Origin: Treponema sp.
GTDB taxonomy: Bacteria; Spirochaetota; Spirochaetia; Treponematales; Treponemataceae
Assembly: GCA_017616165.1 (NCBI GenBank)
Contig: JAFZYR010000033.1
Span: 1-49,061 of the forward strand
Reading direction: 5' to 3'
DNA length: 49,061 nt
Of this stretch, positions 34,143 to 43,362 are shown in pieces; positions within the stretch are counted from its first letter, which is position 1, and every line of letters starts with the position of its first letter. Both the position numbers and the translations under genes were made by a program. A model generated the notes under the pieces. That model was not told where the DNA came from, made no database searches, and saw only the letters and a list, made by a program, of their open reading frames with translations.

Positions 34143-36684
34143 ACGGGGTCTCAATCATAAAGAAGGATATTTCGCTCTTCCAGTCAAAGATTGTTTTGTC
34201 GCAGGCTGCAATAAGAAGGTTTACGATTTTCTGAAGGTCTGCATTTCCAACGGCGCTGCAGATTTTTGCTGCATAGGCAGAGGTATCCTTTGTAAACCAC
34301 TTTTCAATTTCGGCCGGAGTAATTCTTCTTTTTTCTGTTAATTCCTGGGTTGCAACCTTTACGGTAAAGCCGTTTTTGCGGAAGGTGTTTGCAATAAAAA
34401 GCCCATCCCATGAGAACAGAGGATTGTCTCTGTCGCCAAAGAATTCCTGTTCGGCTTCTTCCATTTTATTGAGGATTGCACCAAAGGGGTCAAGACTGTC
34501 TGGAGTAAGAATCTGCTTGCGGACAATTTCGCTTATGTGCTGTCCCTTGCAAGGGATCTTTTGCGAAATAATTACCTTAAAGCCCTTTGCAAGCGGTGAC
34601 TCATAGACAAAGTCTGCGGCATCCTTGTCATCATCATGCTCGTCGGTGTCTTCGTATTTTTGAGGAGTAAGAACTGCGCGTATTGATTCTGCAAGTGCAA
34701 TAATGGACGGCTCGCTGGCAAAAGGATCTGTAAAGAACAGGCGGTCAAAAATGGCGCCCTTGTACTGAAAGTTTACCAGAACATTGTAAAAATCCTTTTG
34801 GGTAAGAAAGTCCGAGGTAAGGGAAGTTCCCCTGAACTGAAGGATAGGCTTGTCCAGGTCGCCGAGAGTGCGGCAGTACTGCTCAAGAATCTGTTTTCCT
34901 TTTTCTGTTTTGCACACACCGCAGGTTACGCCTTCCGGAGTTTTTCGCGCAATATCCCAGAGCAAAAGTCCTGAATCTGCATTCCAGATAAGGCTTCTAT
35001 GATGGCGTGTAAGCTGTGCCATGTTTATCATTGTGTCGCGTATTCCAAGAAGAATCTCGGCACGGTTGGAATCAAGTCTCTGTCTCCAGAAGCGTTCTGC
35101 TCTGTCAAATACCAGCTCGTTTGCGGCATTCTTTGGACTAAAGGTAAGGTTTTCTTCCTTTTTGACTTCTCCGTTTTTAAAGTGTTCGTTTATCCACCAT
35201 TCGCTTATTGGAGAAGCACCAAATTCAGACTGCTCCTTTGTAGCAGGCTTTTTATAAAGATTTATAGAGCCCGTTGTTTCCGGTGAGGTTGCAAGCTCGT
35301 CCGAGGTAAATTCCTGAGCGCCTTGAGTTTTTTCCAGAATCTGAGCAATCTGTATTTCGCGGCGGGAAAGTACATCCTCGCGTATTGTTGCTTCGTAGCC
35401 CTGTGTGCTTGGCGTATAAAAAACACGGCCCATCAAAGTATCCGGCAGGTACTGCTGTGCAACCCAGTGGTCACGATATGCGTGAGGGTAGAGATAGCCT
35501 GCTCCATGACCAAAGCCTTCTGCATCGCGGTTGTTATCCTTTAAGTGGTTAGGAACCTCTGCATCCTCTTTTTCTACGCTGGCAAGGGCATCAAAAAAGG
35601 CCATCGAGCTGTTGGACTTTGGCGCAGTAGAAAGATAGAGCGCTGCGTGTGCAAGAAAATAGCGTCCCTCGGGCATGCCCACTCTGTCAAAGGCTTGTGC
35701 GCAGGAGTTTACAACGCTTATTGCATTTGGATCTGCAAGACCTGTATCCTCGCAGGCAGAAATGAGCATGCGGCGGAAAATAAAATGTGGATCCTCTCCG
35801 GCAGCAACCATTCTTGCAAGCCAGTAACAGGCTGCATCTGGGTCGCGTCCGCGCAGGGATTTTATAAATGCAGAAATTATGTCGTAGTGATAGTCGCCGT
35901 CGCGGTCGTACAGTACAACCTTTTTTTGAATAGATTCCTCTGCGGCTTCCTTGCTTATGTATATCTGTGAACCGTAGGCAGGAACCGGCGGCTGACCATA
36001 AGGCTTCCATTGCTCCGGTGTGGTTTCTACTGCAAGCTCAAGTGCATTCAAAAGTGAACGCGCATCTCCGTTTGCAGTTTCTATAAGATGCTCAAGTGCG
36101 CCTTCTTCAAATTCTACCTTCCAGTGTCCATAGCCGCGCTGCTCGTCTGTAAGTGCCATTGTTGCGGCCTTAAAAAGATCATCATAGGTAAGCGGCTTGA
36201 GCTGGAATACACGTGAACGAGAAACAAGGGCCTTGTTTACTTCAAAGAACGGGTTTTCGGTTGTAGCACCAATAAGAATGATTGTTCCGTTTTCTACCCA
36301 GGGGAGGAGGGCATCCTGCTGGCTTTTGTTCCAGCGGTGAACCTCATCAACAAAAAGAATTGTACGCTGTCCGTACATTTTCTGATATTTTTCGGCTTCT
36401 TCTATGGCTTTGCGTATATCTGCAACTCCGGTAAGGACTGCGTTGAGCGTAATAAAATAAGACTGTGTGTGATTTGCAATTACACGCGCAAGAGTGGTTT
36501 TTCCTGAGCCTGGTGGTCCGTAAAAAATTACAGAGGTAAGCTGGTCTGCGGCAATGGCACGTCGGAGCAGGCGGCCTTTTCCAACAATATGGTCCTGACC
36601 AATATATTCATCAAGATTGCGGGGACGCATACGGGCTGCAAGAGGCTCTGTTTCGTTCTTTACCTGCTCAAATAAACTATCCAA
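34132..36684 (-). CDS. rarA: RarA/MgsA AAA+ ATPase fused to a methyltransferase-like C-terminal domain
   Basis: Residues 1-450 are a normal RarA replication-associated recombination factor: start motif LFEQ, Walker [13 protein letters not shown] (55-66), Walker [11 protein letters not shown] (109-118), sensor [13 protein letters not shown], and the C-terminal tetramerisation region ending [11 protein letters not shown]. About 400 further residues follow, making 850 instead of about 440. This part has a Rossmann-like order of strands ([17 protein letters not shown] at 564-580, [10 protein letters not shown] at 646-655, [14 protein letters not shown] at 701-714) like a degenerate class I methyltransferase. 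RarA fusions with an extra domain are known in some phyla. The start is TTG at 36684 with AGGT upstream. Confidence 0.88.
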   Translation of the reverse strand: MDSLFEQVKNETEPLAARMRPRNLDEYIGQDHIVGKGRLLRRAIAADQLTSVIFYGPPGSGKTTLARVIANHTQSYFITLNAVLTGVADIRKAIEEAEKYQKMYGQRTILFVDEVHRWNKSQQDALLPWVENGTIILIGATTENPFFEVNKALVSRSRVFQLKPLTYDDLFKAATMALTDEQRGYGHWKVEFEEGALEHLIETANGDARSLLNALELAVETTPEQWKPYGQPPVPAYGSQIYISKEAAEESIQKKVVLYDRDGDYHYDIISAFIKSLRGRDPDAACYWLARMVAAGEDPHFIFRRMLISACEDTGLADPNAISVVNSCAQAFDRVGMPEGRYFLAHAALYLSTAPKSNSSMAFFDALASVEKEDAEVPNHLKDNNRDAEGFGHGAGYLYPHAYRDHWVAQQYLPDTLMGRVFYTPSTQGYEATIREDVLSRREIQIAQILEKTQGAQEFTSDELATSPETTGSINLYKKPATKEQSEFGASPISEWWINEHFKNGEVKKEENLTFSPKNAANELVFDRAERFWRQRLDSNRAEILLGIRDTMINMAQLTRHHRSLIWNADSGLLLWDIARKTPEGVTCGVCKTEKGKQILEQYCRTLGDLDKPILQFRGTSLTSDFLTQKDFYNVLVNFQYKGAIFDRLFFTDPFASEPSIIALAESIRAVLTPQKYEDTDEHDDDKDAADFVYESPLAKGFKVIISQKIPCKGQHISEIVRKQILTPDSLDPFGAILNKMEEAEQEFFGDRDNPLFSWDGLFIANTFRKNGFTVKVATQELTEKRRITPAEIEKWFTKDTSAYAAKICSAVGNADLQKIVNLLIAACDKTIFDWKSEISFFMIETPSNS

Positions 36685-36700
36685 CTGTTACCTGCCGCGG

Positions 36701-37981
36701 CTATTCCCTGTTCCAGTTGCCTCTGGAAGAATAGTATGACCACAGTCCAATATTTGCCGGTGTAGCAGAAGAAGAGGTTCCTGCTCCACGATAGGTTATG
36801 GTTGCATACATAGAGGCCTGTGCTTCTGTCTTGGAAGGATCTGCACAAAGCAGACTCATTACTATATAAGCAGAGGTAAACTGATACTCTGCATTATTTG
36901 TAAACTTGACAAGCTCCTTTTTTGGTTTAGAAGAGGAGTCCAGTTCAACACGCTGAATACCGCCGTTTGAAGTATAAGAGGCGTTGTAGCTGCCTTCGCC
37001 AATAATTACTGAATCTGCAGTTATTGCAAGAGAAGCAATTGCCGAGCTGCCTTCGACTATGAAGGACATAGAAGAGGCATTGCCTTCAAACAGATAGAGC
37101 TTTTTGGTAGAGTTGTAGTTTTTGTCGGAAGAAGACATGCACGCATAGGTTGCAGCAGTGTCCTTTGTTTCATTAGTGCAAACTACCTGTGAGTCTGAAT
37201 AATAAAGTGTGTCCCCAAGATAGAATAAAGAATTTACGCGGGTATTCTTTTTGTCATCATCTGTGGCAATGTAGTTTGAAGTGCCGATTGAGCTGTCCTT
37301 TGTAAGAGCAGTGCTGCCATTGAGGACATAGTAAGAATCTTCACTTGTATCCGGATTTGTTGCGCGTAAAATTGCCTTTCTGTGATTCGGGCTTGGAGAG
37401 TTTGTGTAAATCAGGTTAAAGTAGGTTTCAAAGCTGCCTTCTGCAGTATTCTTTTTTGTAGGAAATACCGAGGCGTCTGCATTTTCTGCAAGATCCTTCC
37501 AGTCGGCTGCCTTGCCTTCAAGAATGCCGTTGAGCGGGCGGGTCCACAAATAAAATTTCTTTGGAAGAACAATACCGTATTCAGTATTTGTTTCGTAGGC
37601 TACAGTCAAAAGATAGATGTTATCCTTATCTGCAATTACCCTTAATACCTGCTGACCAACATGGCCGTCCTTTGCAGAGGCTGAATAATAGTAGTTGTAA
37701 TGATGAAGCTCAAAAGGGAGTGCTGTGTAGTTTTTCCAGGCACCATGCTTGTCTTCATCAAGCTTTTTATACATAAGGGAGCCGTTTCCGTTAAGGAAAA
37801 GATATTCTGTTCCATCTACAAGACAGCGTGCAATTGTCGTAATGTTTCCGCTTACTGTTGCTTTTTCAGGCGGAACATCATTCATAATGCCGTAGAAAAT
37901 CGGTGAGTAACAGGAAGAAAAGGTAAGAGCTGTTACTGCAAGAATTATTGATAATATTGAATATTTAACTGATTTTTTCAT
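36701..37981 (-). CDS. Envelope lipoprotein of unknown function
   Basis: The 426-residue product begins MKKSVKYSILSIILAVTALT and has a lipobox ending FSSC24. The mature part has many short strands with a WXXR/NIYLLTV-type pattern (ADKDNIYLLTVAYETNTEYG, DSVIIGEGSYN), suggesting a beta-propeller-like fold; I do not recognise a family. It lies 17 bases downstream of a small outer-membrane-protein gene and 16 bases upstream of rarA, so all three are probably cotranscribed. The association of two envelope genes with rarA is not an obvious functional one. Confidence 0.82.
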   Translation of the reverse strand: MKKSVKYSILSIILAVTALTFSSCYSPIFYGIMNDVPPEKATVSGNITTIARCLVDGTEYLFLNGNGSLMYKKLDEDKHGAWKNYTALPFELHHYNYYYSASAKDGHVGQQVLRVIADKDNIYLLTVAYETNTEYGIVLPKKFYLWTRPLNGILEGKAADWKDLAENADASVFPTKKNTAEGSFETYFNLIYTNSPSPNHRKAILRATNPDTSEDSYYVLNGSTALTKDSSIGTSNYIATDDDKKNTRVNSLFYLGDTLYYSDSQVVCTNETKDTAATYACMSSSDKNYNSTKKLYLFEGNASSMSFIVEGSSAIASLAITADSVIIGEGSYNASYTSNGGIQRVELDSSSKPKKELVKFTNNAEYQFTSAYIVMSLLCADPSKTEAQASMYATITYRGAGTSSSATPANIGLWSYYSSRGNWNRE

Positions 37982-37998
37982 TTTGTACCTGTCTCTTA

Positions 37999-38595
37999 TT
38001 AGAAGTGATATCTTAAGCTTATGTTTAAGGTTTCAAATAAGCCGTTAAAGTTTTTTCCAGGCTCTTTAATAAACCACTGAGGAATCCACATAAAATCGGT
38101 ATTAAGCCCAACGGAGATTGAATCTGTGAATCTGTAAAAGGCACCGGCAGAAAGCTTTGTTACAAGTGTAGGGAAGGTTTCCATATTCTGCCAGGTCTGT
38201 GCGGCAAATCCGATTTCTGCAAACATAGGGAATTCAAATTTTCCTACATAAGGCTGAAACATACCGCCAAAGGTAAACGGAATCATTACAAGTATTTTTT
38301 CACCGATTGACTGGTTGTAGGTAGCAGACATTTCGCCGCCGAGTGCAAAATATTTGGAAACAAAACGGTAATAGCCGATTGTTGCGTCACCACCAACCTT
38401 AAGCTGATGATTGAAATTCAACGGGAAAAGAGCTCCGAGAGAGATTTTTAAGAACTGGTCGCCTGCTCCATTGGAATCGTAAACATATACATCTGGAAAA
38501 CCTTCATCATCGGTTATAGGTTCTTCGCTTTCCTGTGCAAAAATCAAGGTTGTGAAGGTTAATAATATAATAAGAATAGAAAAAAGACGTTTCAT
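37999..38595 (-). CDS. Small outer-membrane beta-barrel protein
   Basis: The 198-residue product has a signal peptide (MKRLFSILIILLTFTTLIFA, cleavage after AQ-like site). The mature part has alternating hydrophobic and aromatic strands (LKVGGDATIGYYRFVSKYFA, IPFTFGGMFQPYVGKFEFPM, SISVGLNTDFMWIPQWF) and ends LNISLRYHF, the C-terminal Phe pattern of outer-membrane barrels. About eight strands fit, as in small OmpA/OmpW-size barrels. TTGGAGC precedes the ATG. It is the first gene of a minus-strand group with the lipoprotein and rarA. Confidence 0.8.
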   Translation of the reverse strand: MKRLFSILIILLTFTTLIFAQESEEPITDDEGFPDVYVYDSNGAGDQFLKISLGALFPLNFNHQLKVGGDATIGYYRFVSKYFALGGEMSATYNQSIGEKILVMIPFTFGGMFQPYVGKFEFPMFAEIGFAAQTWQNMETFPTLVTKLSAGAFYRFTDSISVGLNTDFMWIPQWFIKEPGKNFNGLFETLNISLRYHF

Positions 38596-38689
38596 ATTGC
38601 TCCAAAGTTAATTTTATAATATCCTTTTAAATATACAGTTTTTCGGGCTGTTTATCAATAAAAGAATCAAAGGTATAGCGAGGTTACAT

Positions 38690-39556
38690 ATGAGTGCTGT
38701 TATAATAGATGGAAAACAGATTGCAGCTGACGTAAGGGCAGAGGTTGCCGCAAAGGTTAGTGAGCTTAAGGAAAAAGGCGTGGATCCGTGTCTTGCAGTT
38801 ATTTTAGTTGGTGAAAAACCTGCAAGTGTGAGTTATGTTACCGGTAAACGCAAGGCTCTGGCCGAGGTTGGCATGGCAGACAGGTCTATTCAGCTGCCGG
38901 AAAGCACTACAGAGGCTGAGCTTTTGGAGCTGATTGCTTCGCTCAATGCAGATTCGTCGGTGCATGGAATACTGGTACAGCTGCCGCTTCCAAAGCATAT
39001 TGATGAAGACAAGGTTATTATGGCAATTGATCCGGCTAAGGACGTAGATGGCTTTCATCCTGTAAGTGTAGGAAACCTTATGATTGGTCGCCCGGGCTTT
39101 TTACCATGTACTCCGCACGGAATTATTGTTTTATTGAAGAAAATGGGTATAGAAACCAGCGGAAAGCACGCCGTTGTAATAGGCCGTTCAAATATTGTAG
39201 GAAAGCCTGTGAGCATTCTTCTTGCCCGCAAGGATGTAAACTGTACTGTAACAATGTGCCACACAGGAACAAAGGATATGGGGGCAATTACCCGTCAGGC
39301 AGATATTATTGTTGTTGCTTCGGGACATCCTCATACTTTGACTGCAGATATGGTACGCGACGGTGCTGTTGTAATTGACGTTGGTGTAAACAGAATCCCT
39401 GATGCCAGCAAAAAGAGCGGCTTCCGCCTGATCGGTGACTGTGATTTTGATGATTTAGTTGAAAAGACTTCGTTTATTACACCGGTTCCGGGCGGGGTTG
39501 GCCCAATGACAATTGCCATGCTCATGCAGAATACACTGGAAGCAGCAGAGCGTTAA
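38690..39556 (+). CDS. folD: Methylenetetrahydrofolate dehydrogenase/cyclohydrolase
   Basis: The 288-residue bifunctional enzyme interconverts methylene-, methenyl- and formyl-tetrahydrofolate with NADP. The YxxxK active site is [14 protein letters not shown], followed by [16 protein letters not shown], the folate-site motif [11 protein letters not shown], and the nucleotide-site [17 protein letters not shown]. The C-terminal [20 protein letters not shown] is also typical. GCGAGGT precedes the ATG. It converges on folE2 with a shared intergenic repeat between the two stop codons; both genes belong to folate/pterin metabolism. Confidence 0.98.
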   Translation: MSAVIIDGKQIAADVRAEVAAKVSELKEKGVDPCLAVILVGEKPASVSYVTGKRKALAEVGMADRSIQLPESTTEAELLELIASLNADSSVHGILVQLPLPKHIDEDKVIMAIDPAKDVDGFHPVSVGNLMIGRPGFLPCTPHGIIVLLKKMGIETSGKHAVVIGRSNIVGKPVSILLARKDVNCTVTMCHTGTKDMGAITRQADIIVVASGHPHTLTADMVRDGAVVIDVGVNRIPDASKKSGFRLIGDCDFDDLVEKTSFITPVPGGVGPMTIAMLMQNTLEAAER

Positions 39557-39562
39557 TTTGGG

Positions 39563-39607
39563 GTCCCTGTCCTTCGACAGGCTCAGGAACCGCTAGTCGA
39601 AGGGCTC
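39563..39607. repeat. CCTTCGACAGGCTCAGGAAC-type repeat supplying the folE2 stop
   Basis: The unit includes CCTGTC-CTTC-GACAGG (39566-39581, perfect 6-base stem) and a second part TAGTCGAAGGGCTC. On the minus strand its GGTTCCTGAGCC provides the last codons and TGA stop of folE2 (39583-39585). It lies in the 26-base gap between the convergent folD and folE2 stops. Confidence 0.8.
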
Positions 39608-40362
39608 TCGGTATACGCATAAGCGTTATGAAAGTGGATGCTCTCTTCGTTTTCGGCCTCTACGCTGAACCACTTAAAATTGTATTTTGACAAGGCAGTG
39701 TAAACCTCGCGCACTACGTCTTCTACAAAGCGTGGATTGTCGTAGGCGTGTTCGGTAACAAATTTTTCGTCCTCGCGCTTTAAGAGGGAGTAGAGCGGGG
39801 ATGAGGCGCACTTCTCAATCAGTTCAATTATATCTTCAATCCAGAAAAATTCAGAATAAAGCAGCTTTACCTTTACCTTGCCGCGCTGGTTGTGGGCACC
39901 GTATTCGCTTATTGCCTTGGAGCACGGGCACAGGGTTGTAACAGGTACTTCTATAGTGATATAAAACTTTCGTTCTGTCGGGCTTACGCTTGCTTCGTAA
40001 GAGCAGGTATATTCCATAATTCCCGAAGCCTGCGAAACCGGAGCCTTTTTTTCTATAAAATAAGGAAAGCTCACCGTACCAAAGGCCTGCTCGGCATCAA
40101 GCTTTTTGCGCATTTCTTCCAGCATATCCAGAAAATGCTGCATGGTAATGTCTGTGTGATACTTATGGAACACCTCAATAAAGCGTGACATATGTGTTCC
40201 CTTAAAATTGTGCGGCAGGTTTACAAAAAGGTCCACGGTCGCAGTCGTCTGCTGCTGCTTGTGATTTTTGTCGAGAACTGTTACAGGGTATCGCACCCCC
40301 TTTACACCAACTTTTTGCAATGGAATCTTTCTTGTGTCTGTTTCGTTTTGTATGTCGCGCAT
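39583..40362 (-). CDS. folE2: GTP cyclohydrolase FolE2 (type IB)
   Basis: The 259-residue product makes dihydroneopterin triphosphate from GTP, the entry to folate and other pterins. It is the zinc-flexible COG1469 type: the active-site Cys is in VTTLCPCSKAISEYGAHNQR, with the metal Glu/His region in EKFVTEHAYDNPRFVEDVVR. The last residues (ESPSTSGS) are encoded by an intergenic repeat. The ATG at 40362 has no ribosome binding site and follows a TATAAT by 6 bases on the minus strand. It is divergent from miaB and convergent with folD. Confidence 0.95.
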   Translation of the reverse strand: MRDIQNETDTRKIPLQKVGVKGVRYPVTVLDKNHKQQQTTATVDLFVNLPHNFKGTHMSRFIEVFHKYHTDITMQHFLDMLEEMRKKLDAEQAFGTVSFPYFIEKKAPVSQASGIMEYTCSYEASVSPTERKFYITIEVPVTTLCPCSKAISEYGAHNQRGKVKVKLLYSEFFWIEDIIELIEKCASSPLYSLLKREDEKFVTEHAYDNPRFVEDVVREVYTALSKYNFKWFSVEAENEESIHFHNAYAYTESPSTSGS

Positions 40363-40368
40363 GCAGGT

Positions 40369-40374
40369 ATTATA
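40369..40374 (-). promoter_or_regulatory. folE2 -10 box, leaderless type
   Basis: On the minus strand TATAAT occupies 40374-40369 and the ATG begins 6 bases later. No good -35 box is seen 17 bases upstream, so support is weaker than for murB or miaB. Confidence 0.5.
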
Positions 40375-40403
40375 GACAATTACAGGAAAAAATTATAGTA
40401 GCC

Positions 40404-40432
40404 TTGCCCACACATTTCCCTATCTGTATAAT
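40404..40432 (+). promoter_or_regulatory. miaB promoter, leaderless type
   Basis: TTGCCC (40404-40409), 17 bases, TATAAT (40427-40432). The ATG at 40440 begins 7 bases after the -10 box; no ribosome binding site is present. Confidence 0.75.
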
Positions 40433-40439
40433 AGACAAT

Positions 40440-41834
40440 ATGACTTACTTTTTCGAAACATATGGCTGCGAGATGAATATTGCGGAGTCGGCTTCTATGG
40501 AACAGCTTTTGATTGCGCGGGGGTGGGCTAAGGCGGCCTCTGCGCAGGTTGCAGATATGATGATTGTAAATACCTGTTCCATCAGAAAGTCTGCCGAAGA
40601 AAGAATTGAAGGACGCCTGGGCTGGATAAACGGGCTCAAGGCGGTGCGCGAAAAAAAGACCGGCGCAAAAACTAAGCTTTTGGATGAAGCCGTTGAATAT
40701 GTAAAGGATGGAGCTAAGCCTCTTACTGTTGTTGTTACAGGCTGTATGGCAGAACGACTTTTGCCAACCTTTAAGCAGCAGTATCCTTTTGTTGATTTTG
40801 TTGTCGGAACTTATGCAAAGCATCATTTTGGAAAGATAATAGAAGCAGTGGAAGAGGGGCGCGCTGATGATGTATCTTCTGTGCCTGATGATTCGGGGGC
40901 TTACCAGTTTGCCGCTGTTTCTGCAGAGCCTGGTGCCTTTTCTACCTTTGTGCCGATTATGCACGGCTGTAATAACTTCTGCACCTACTGTATTGTTCCT
41001 TATGTCCGTGGTCGCGAAATCAGCCGACCTGTTGAACAGATTTTGCAGGAGCTTGATATCTTAAAAAAGCTTAAGGTTTGCGAAATTACCCTCATTGGTC
41101 AGAACGTAAACAGCTATAACGGTGTCGATACTGCCGGTCAGAACGTAAACTTTGCGGGGCTTTTGAAAATAATTGCAGAACATCTTCGTAAAACTGAATC
41201 TACAATCCGCTGGGTACGCTTTATGTCTTCGCATCCAAAGGATTTTACAGATGATGTAATTGATGTAATTGCAAGTGAACCAGTCCTCTGCCGTCATATT
41301 CATCTTCCGGTTCAGAACGGATCTACTCCTGTGCTCAAGGCAATGAACCGCCGTTATACCCGCGAGCAGTATCTTGAGCTTGTTGCAAAAATCAAAGCAA
41401 AGATTCCCGAGGTTTCGCTTACCACAGACATAATGATGGGCTTTCCGGGTGAGACAGAAGAAGATGTTGAGCAGACGCTCGACCTTATGAAGCAGGTAAA
41501 ATACGAAAGTGCAATGATGTATTTTTATAACCCGCGTGAAGGAACTCCTGCTGCAAAAATGGAACAGCTTCCGGAAGAGGTTCGTAAAGAGCGCCTTCAG
41601 CGTGTAATAGATCTTCAGCTTGAGCACACTCAGGAAAGAATGAAGGAGCGGGTAGGTAATACTGTGCTTGTCCTTGCTGAAGGTGTAAGCCGCGATGATT
41701 CAACTGAGCTTTTAGGTCAGACTGAGCAGCACGAAAAAATTGTCTTTAAAGCCGACCGCAAGTTGATAGGTTCGTTTGTAAATGTTAAAATAAATCAGTT
41801 AAACGGGAACACATTTAAAGGGGAACTGGTTTAA
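40440..41834 (+). CDS. miaB: tRNA-2-methylthio-N6-dimethylallyladenosine synthase
   Basis: The 464-residue radical-SAM enzyme adds the methylthio group to i6A37 of tRNA. The N-terminal UPF0004 cluster ligands are visible as C10 (TYGCEMNIAES), C46 (NTCSIRKSAEERI) and the Cys of VVTGCMAERLL. The radical-SAM cluster is HGCNNFCTYCIVPYVRGRE, and a C-terminal TRAM domain (about 395-464) ends in NTFKGELV. The start is the ATG at 40440; a reading frame from 40320 exists but its first 40 codons run through the folE2 start and both promoters. The spacer before VVTGCMAE is long (KKTGAKTKLLDEAVEYVKDG). Confidence 0.95.
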   Translation: MTYFFETYGCEMNIAESASMEQLLIARGWAKAASAQVADMMIVNTCSIRKSAEERIEGRLGWINGLKAVREKKTGAKTKLLDEAVEYVKDGAKPLTVVVTGCMAERLLPTFKQQYPFVDFVVGTYAKHHFGKIIEAVEEGRADDVSSVPDDSGAYQFAAVSAEPGAFSTFVPIMHGCNNFCTYCIVPYVRGREISRPVEQILQELDILKKLKVCEITLIGQNVNSYNGVDTAGQNVNFAGLLKIIAEHLRKTESTIRWVRFMSSHPKDFTDDVIDVIASEPVLCRHIHLPVQNGSTPVLKAMNRRYTREQYLELVAKIKAKIPEVSLTTDIMMGFPGETEEDVEQTLDLMKQVKYESAMMYFYNPREGTPAAKMEQLPEEVRKERLQRVIDLQLEHTQERMKERVGNTVLVLAEGVSRDDSTELLGQTEQHEKIVFKADRKLIGSFVNVKINQLNGNTFKGELV

Positions 41835-41840
41835 AAACCA

Positions 41841-41950
41841 CGTCATTGCGAGCGCAGCGTGGCAATCCACATACTAAAAGACATTGTCAAATATGGATTG
41901 CCACCCTTCGACAGGCTCAGAATAAACTTGCTCCGCTCCTCGCAATGACG
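41841..41950. repeat. Inverted CGTCATTGCGAGC repeat pair, with a second repeat inserted in one arm
   Basis: The left arm (41841-41870) reads CGTCATTGCGAGCGCAGCGT then GGCAATCCAC. The right arm begins TGGATTGCCAC (41894-41904) and ends GCTCCTCGCAATGACG (41935-41950), but CCTTCGACAGGCTCAG (41905-41920) lies between, a piece of the other repeat family. It sits between miaB and the membrane-protein gene, immediately before the AAAGGAGA ribosome binding site of the latter. Confidence 0.8.
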
Positions 41951-41964
41951 AAAGGAGACACAAT

Positions 41965-42372
41965 ATGATAGCAGCATTAATAATCATTTTACTTATTCTT
42001 ATCTTCCTTGCCTTTTTTATCGGCAAGAATCTTACAAACGTGTGCACCCTCTGGCTTTTTAAAACCTATACCGATAAGTCTGTGGTTGTTGTAATTTTTA
42101 TTGCCTTTGCCGCCGGAATTATTTTTTCACTTTTGTGCTATCTTGTTGCAAATCTTGTCCGCCTTTCTCATGAAAATGAAGTTGCCGATGCCAGAAACCT
42201 TGGCCTTAAAGAAAAGAAAAAACAGGAAAAGCTGGATAAAAAAGTTCAGAAGCAGGAAGAAAAAATGAAAAAGAAAGAAACAAAGGCTTCTGAAAAATCC
42301 TCACAATCTTCTATTGAGTCACAGCCAAAACCGGCCGATAAAGTGAACATAGAAGATAGAATTCATGAATAA
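41965..42372 (+). CDS. Small membrane protein with two helices and a Lys-rich coiled-coil tail
   Basis: The 135-residue product has membrane helices at about 3-21 and 42-64 (IFIAFAAGIIFSLLCYLVAN), then a charged helical tail (EKKKQEKLDKKVQKQEEKMK) of coiled-coil type. The layout (two short membrane helices and a cytoplasmic coil) resembles LapA/DUF1049 proteins, but I would not assign it. AAAGGAGA precedes the ATG, right after the repeat. The next gene overlaps its 3' end by 8 bases. Confidence 0.8.
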   Translation: MIAALIIILLILIFLAFFIGKNLTNVCTLWLFKTYTDKSVVVVIFIAFAAGIIFSLLCYLVANLVRLSHENEVADARNLGLKEKKKQEKLDKKVQKQEEKMKKKETKASEKSSQSSIESQPKPADKVNIEDRIHE

Positions 42373-43348
42373 AAAATTTTTAACCGTATTATCACTATTT
42401 TTAACCACCGCATTTTTATTTGCAGAGCCAAAGGCAAAGGATATTGCGTCCGAAGCTACAAAAAAGGCAAATATTGATGAGTCCATTTCGTATGTTCAGG
42501 GACAGATTTCCAAGCTTACGGTTGCTTCCGAAAAACGTGCGGCTTATGTTTTTCTTGCGTCGCTTCAGGAGCAGATGTCGCTTTACGGTGATGCCCAGAA
42601 AAATTATGCAGCTGCTGCCGGTATTTCTGCAGGTGATGCAGACGGCATGCCTAAAAAAACAAATGAACAGCTTGTGCTTGATGCCGTACGCTGTGCTCTT
42701 TGCTGCGGTGAATATACAATAGCAGACAGTTATCTTAATTCTGCCGTACGTAATTCCAAAAACGCAGAAATCCTTTCTTATGTAAAATTATATGCTCAGT
42801 GGAGTGCCCTTTGCCGTGCTCAGAATGTTGACGACTTAAACGAGCCGCTTGAACTGCTCAAGGCTTATCTTAAGGTTGAGTCAATGAAATCTGTGCATCC
42901 GGTAATTCTGCTTACACTGTGGTATGTTACAGGTGAAAAATCCTGGGCAAATCAGATTACAAAAAATTATCCTTCATCAACAGAGGCTGCAATTGTAAAG
43001 GGTGACGTTCAACTGCTTCCGACACCGTTCTGGTTTTTTGTTCCAAAGAGCGGAGTTGCAGAGCAGGGTACAGGAACCTTCTCTGATGTAAGCACTGTTG
43101 CCAGCGAAAGTGTCGCTCCGGTTACTGCAACTAAAAACACAAAATGGCAGCTTGGACTTTTTAAGACAGAATCAAATGCAAAGCTTTTGTGTGAGGAAGT
43201 TCAGAAAAAAGGCTTTGATGCCTACGTAACCAGCGAGGTTCGTGCAAGCGGCACCACCTACTACATTGTTCTTGTAAAGGATGATGGTACCAATACTACT
43301 GCCGATAAGCTCAGAAGCTCCGGTTATGATTGTTATCCTGTGGAATAA
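42365..43348 (+). CDS. Exported SPOR-domain protein
   Basis: The 327-residue product has a signal peptide (MNKKFLTVLSLFLTTAFLFA). Residues 25-220 are helical with TPR-like pairs (YVFLASLQEQMSLYGDAQKN, VRCALCCGEYTIADSYLNSA). The C-terminal ~70 residues are a SPOR domain: WQLGLFKTESNAKLLCEEVQ, KKGFDAYVTSEVRASGTTYY and IVLVKDDGTNTTADKLRSSG. SPOR domains bind peptidoglycan lacking stem peptides, often at division sites. It overlaps the preceding membrane-protein gene by 8 bases and is probably coexpressed with it. Confidence 0.86.
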   Translation: MNKKFLTVLSLFLTTAFLFAEPKAKDIASEATKKANIDESISYVQGQISKLTVASEKRAAYVFLASLQEQMSLYGDAQKNYAAAAGISAGDADGMPKKTNEQLVLDAVRCALCCGEYTIADSYLNSAVRNSKNAEILSYVKLYAQWSALCRAQNVDDLNEPLELLKAYLKVESMKSVHPVILLTLWYVTGEKSWANQITKNYPSSTEAAIVKGDVQLLPTPFWFFVPKSGVAEQGTGTFSDVSTVASESVAPVTATKNTKWQLGLFKTESNAKLLCEEVQKKGFDAYVTSEVRASGTTYYIVLVKDDGTNTTADKLRSSGYDCYPVE

Positions 43349-43362
43349 TCTGTTCATGTATG

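Noticed and set aside
40320..40439. Upstream extension of miaB by 40 codons
   Set aside because: It overlaps the folE2 start and both divergent promoters and adds a Cys-rich segment not found in MiaB; the ATG at 40440 gives the normal N-terminus.
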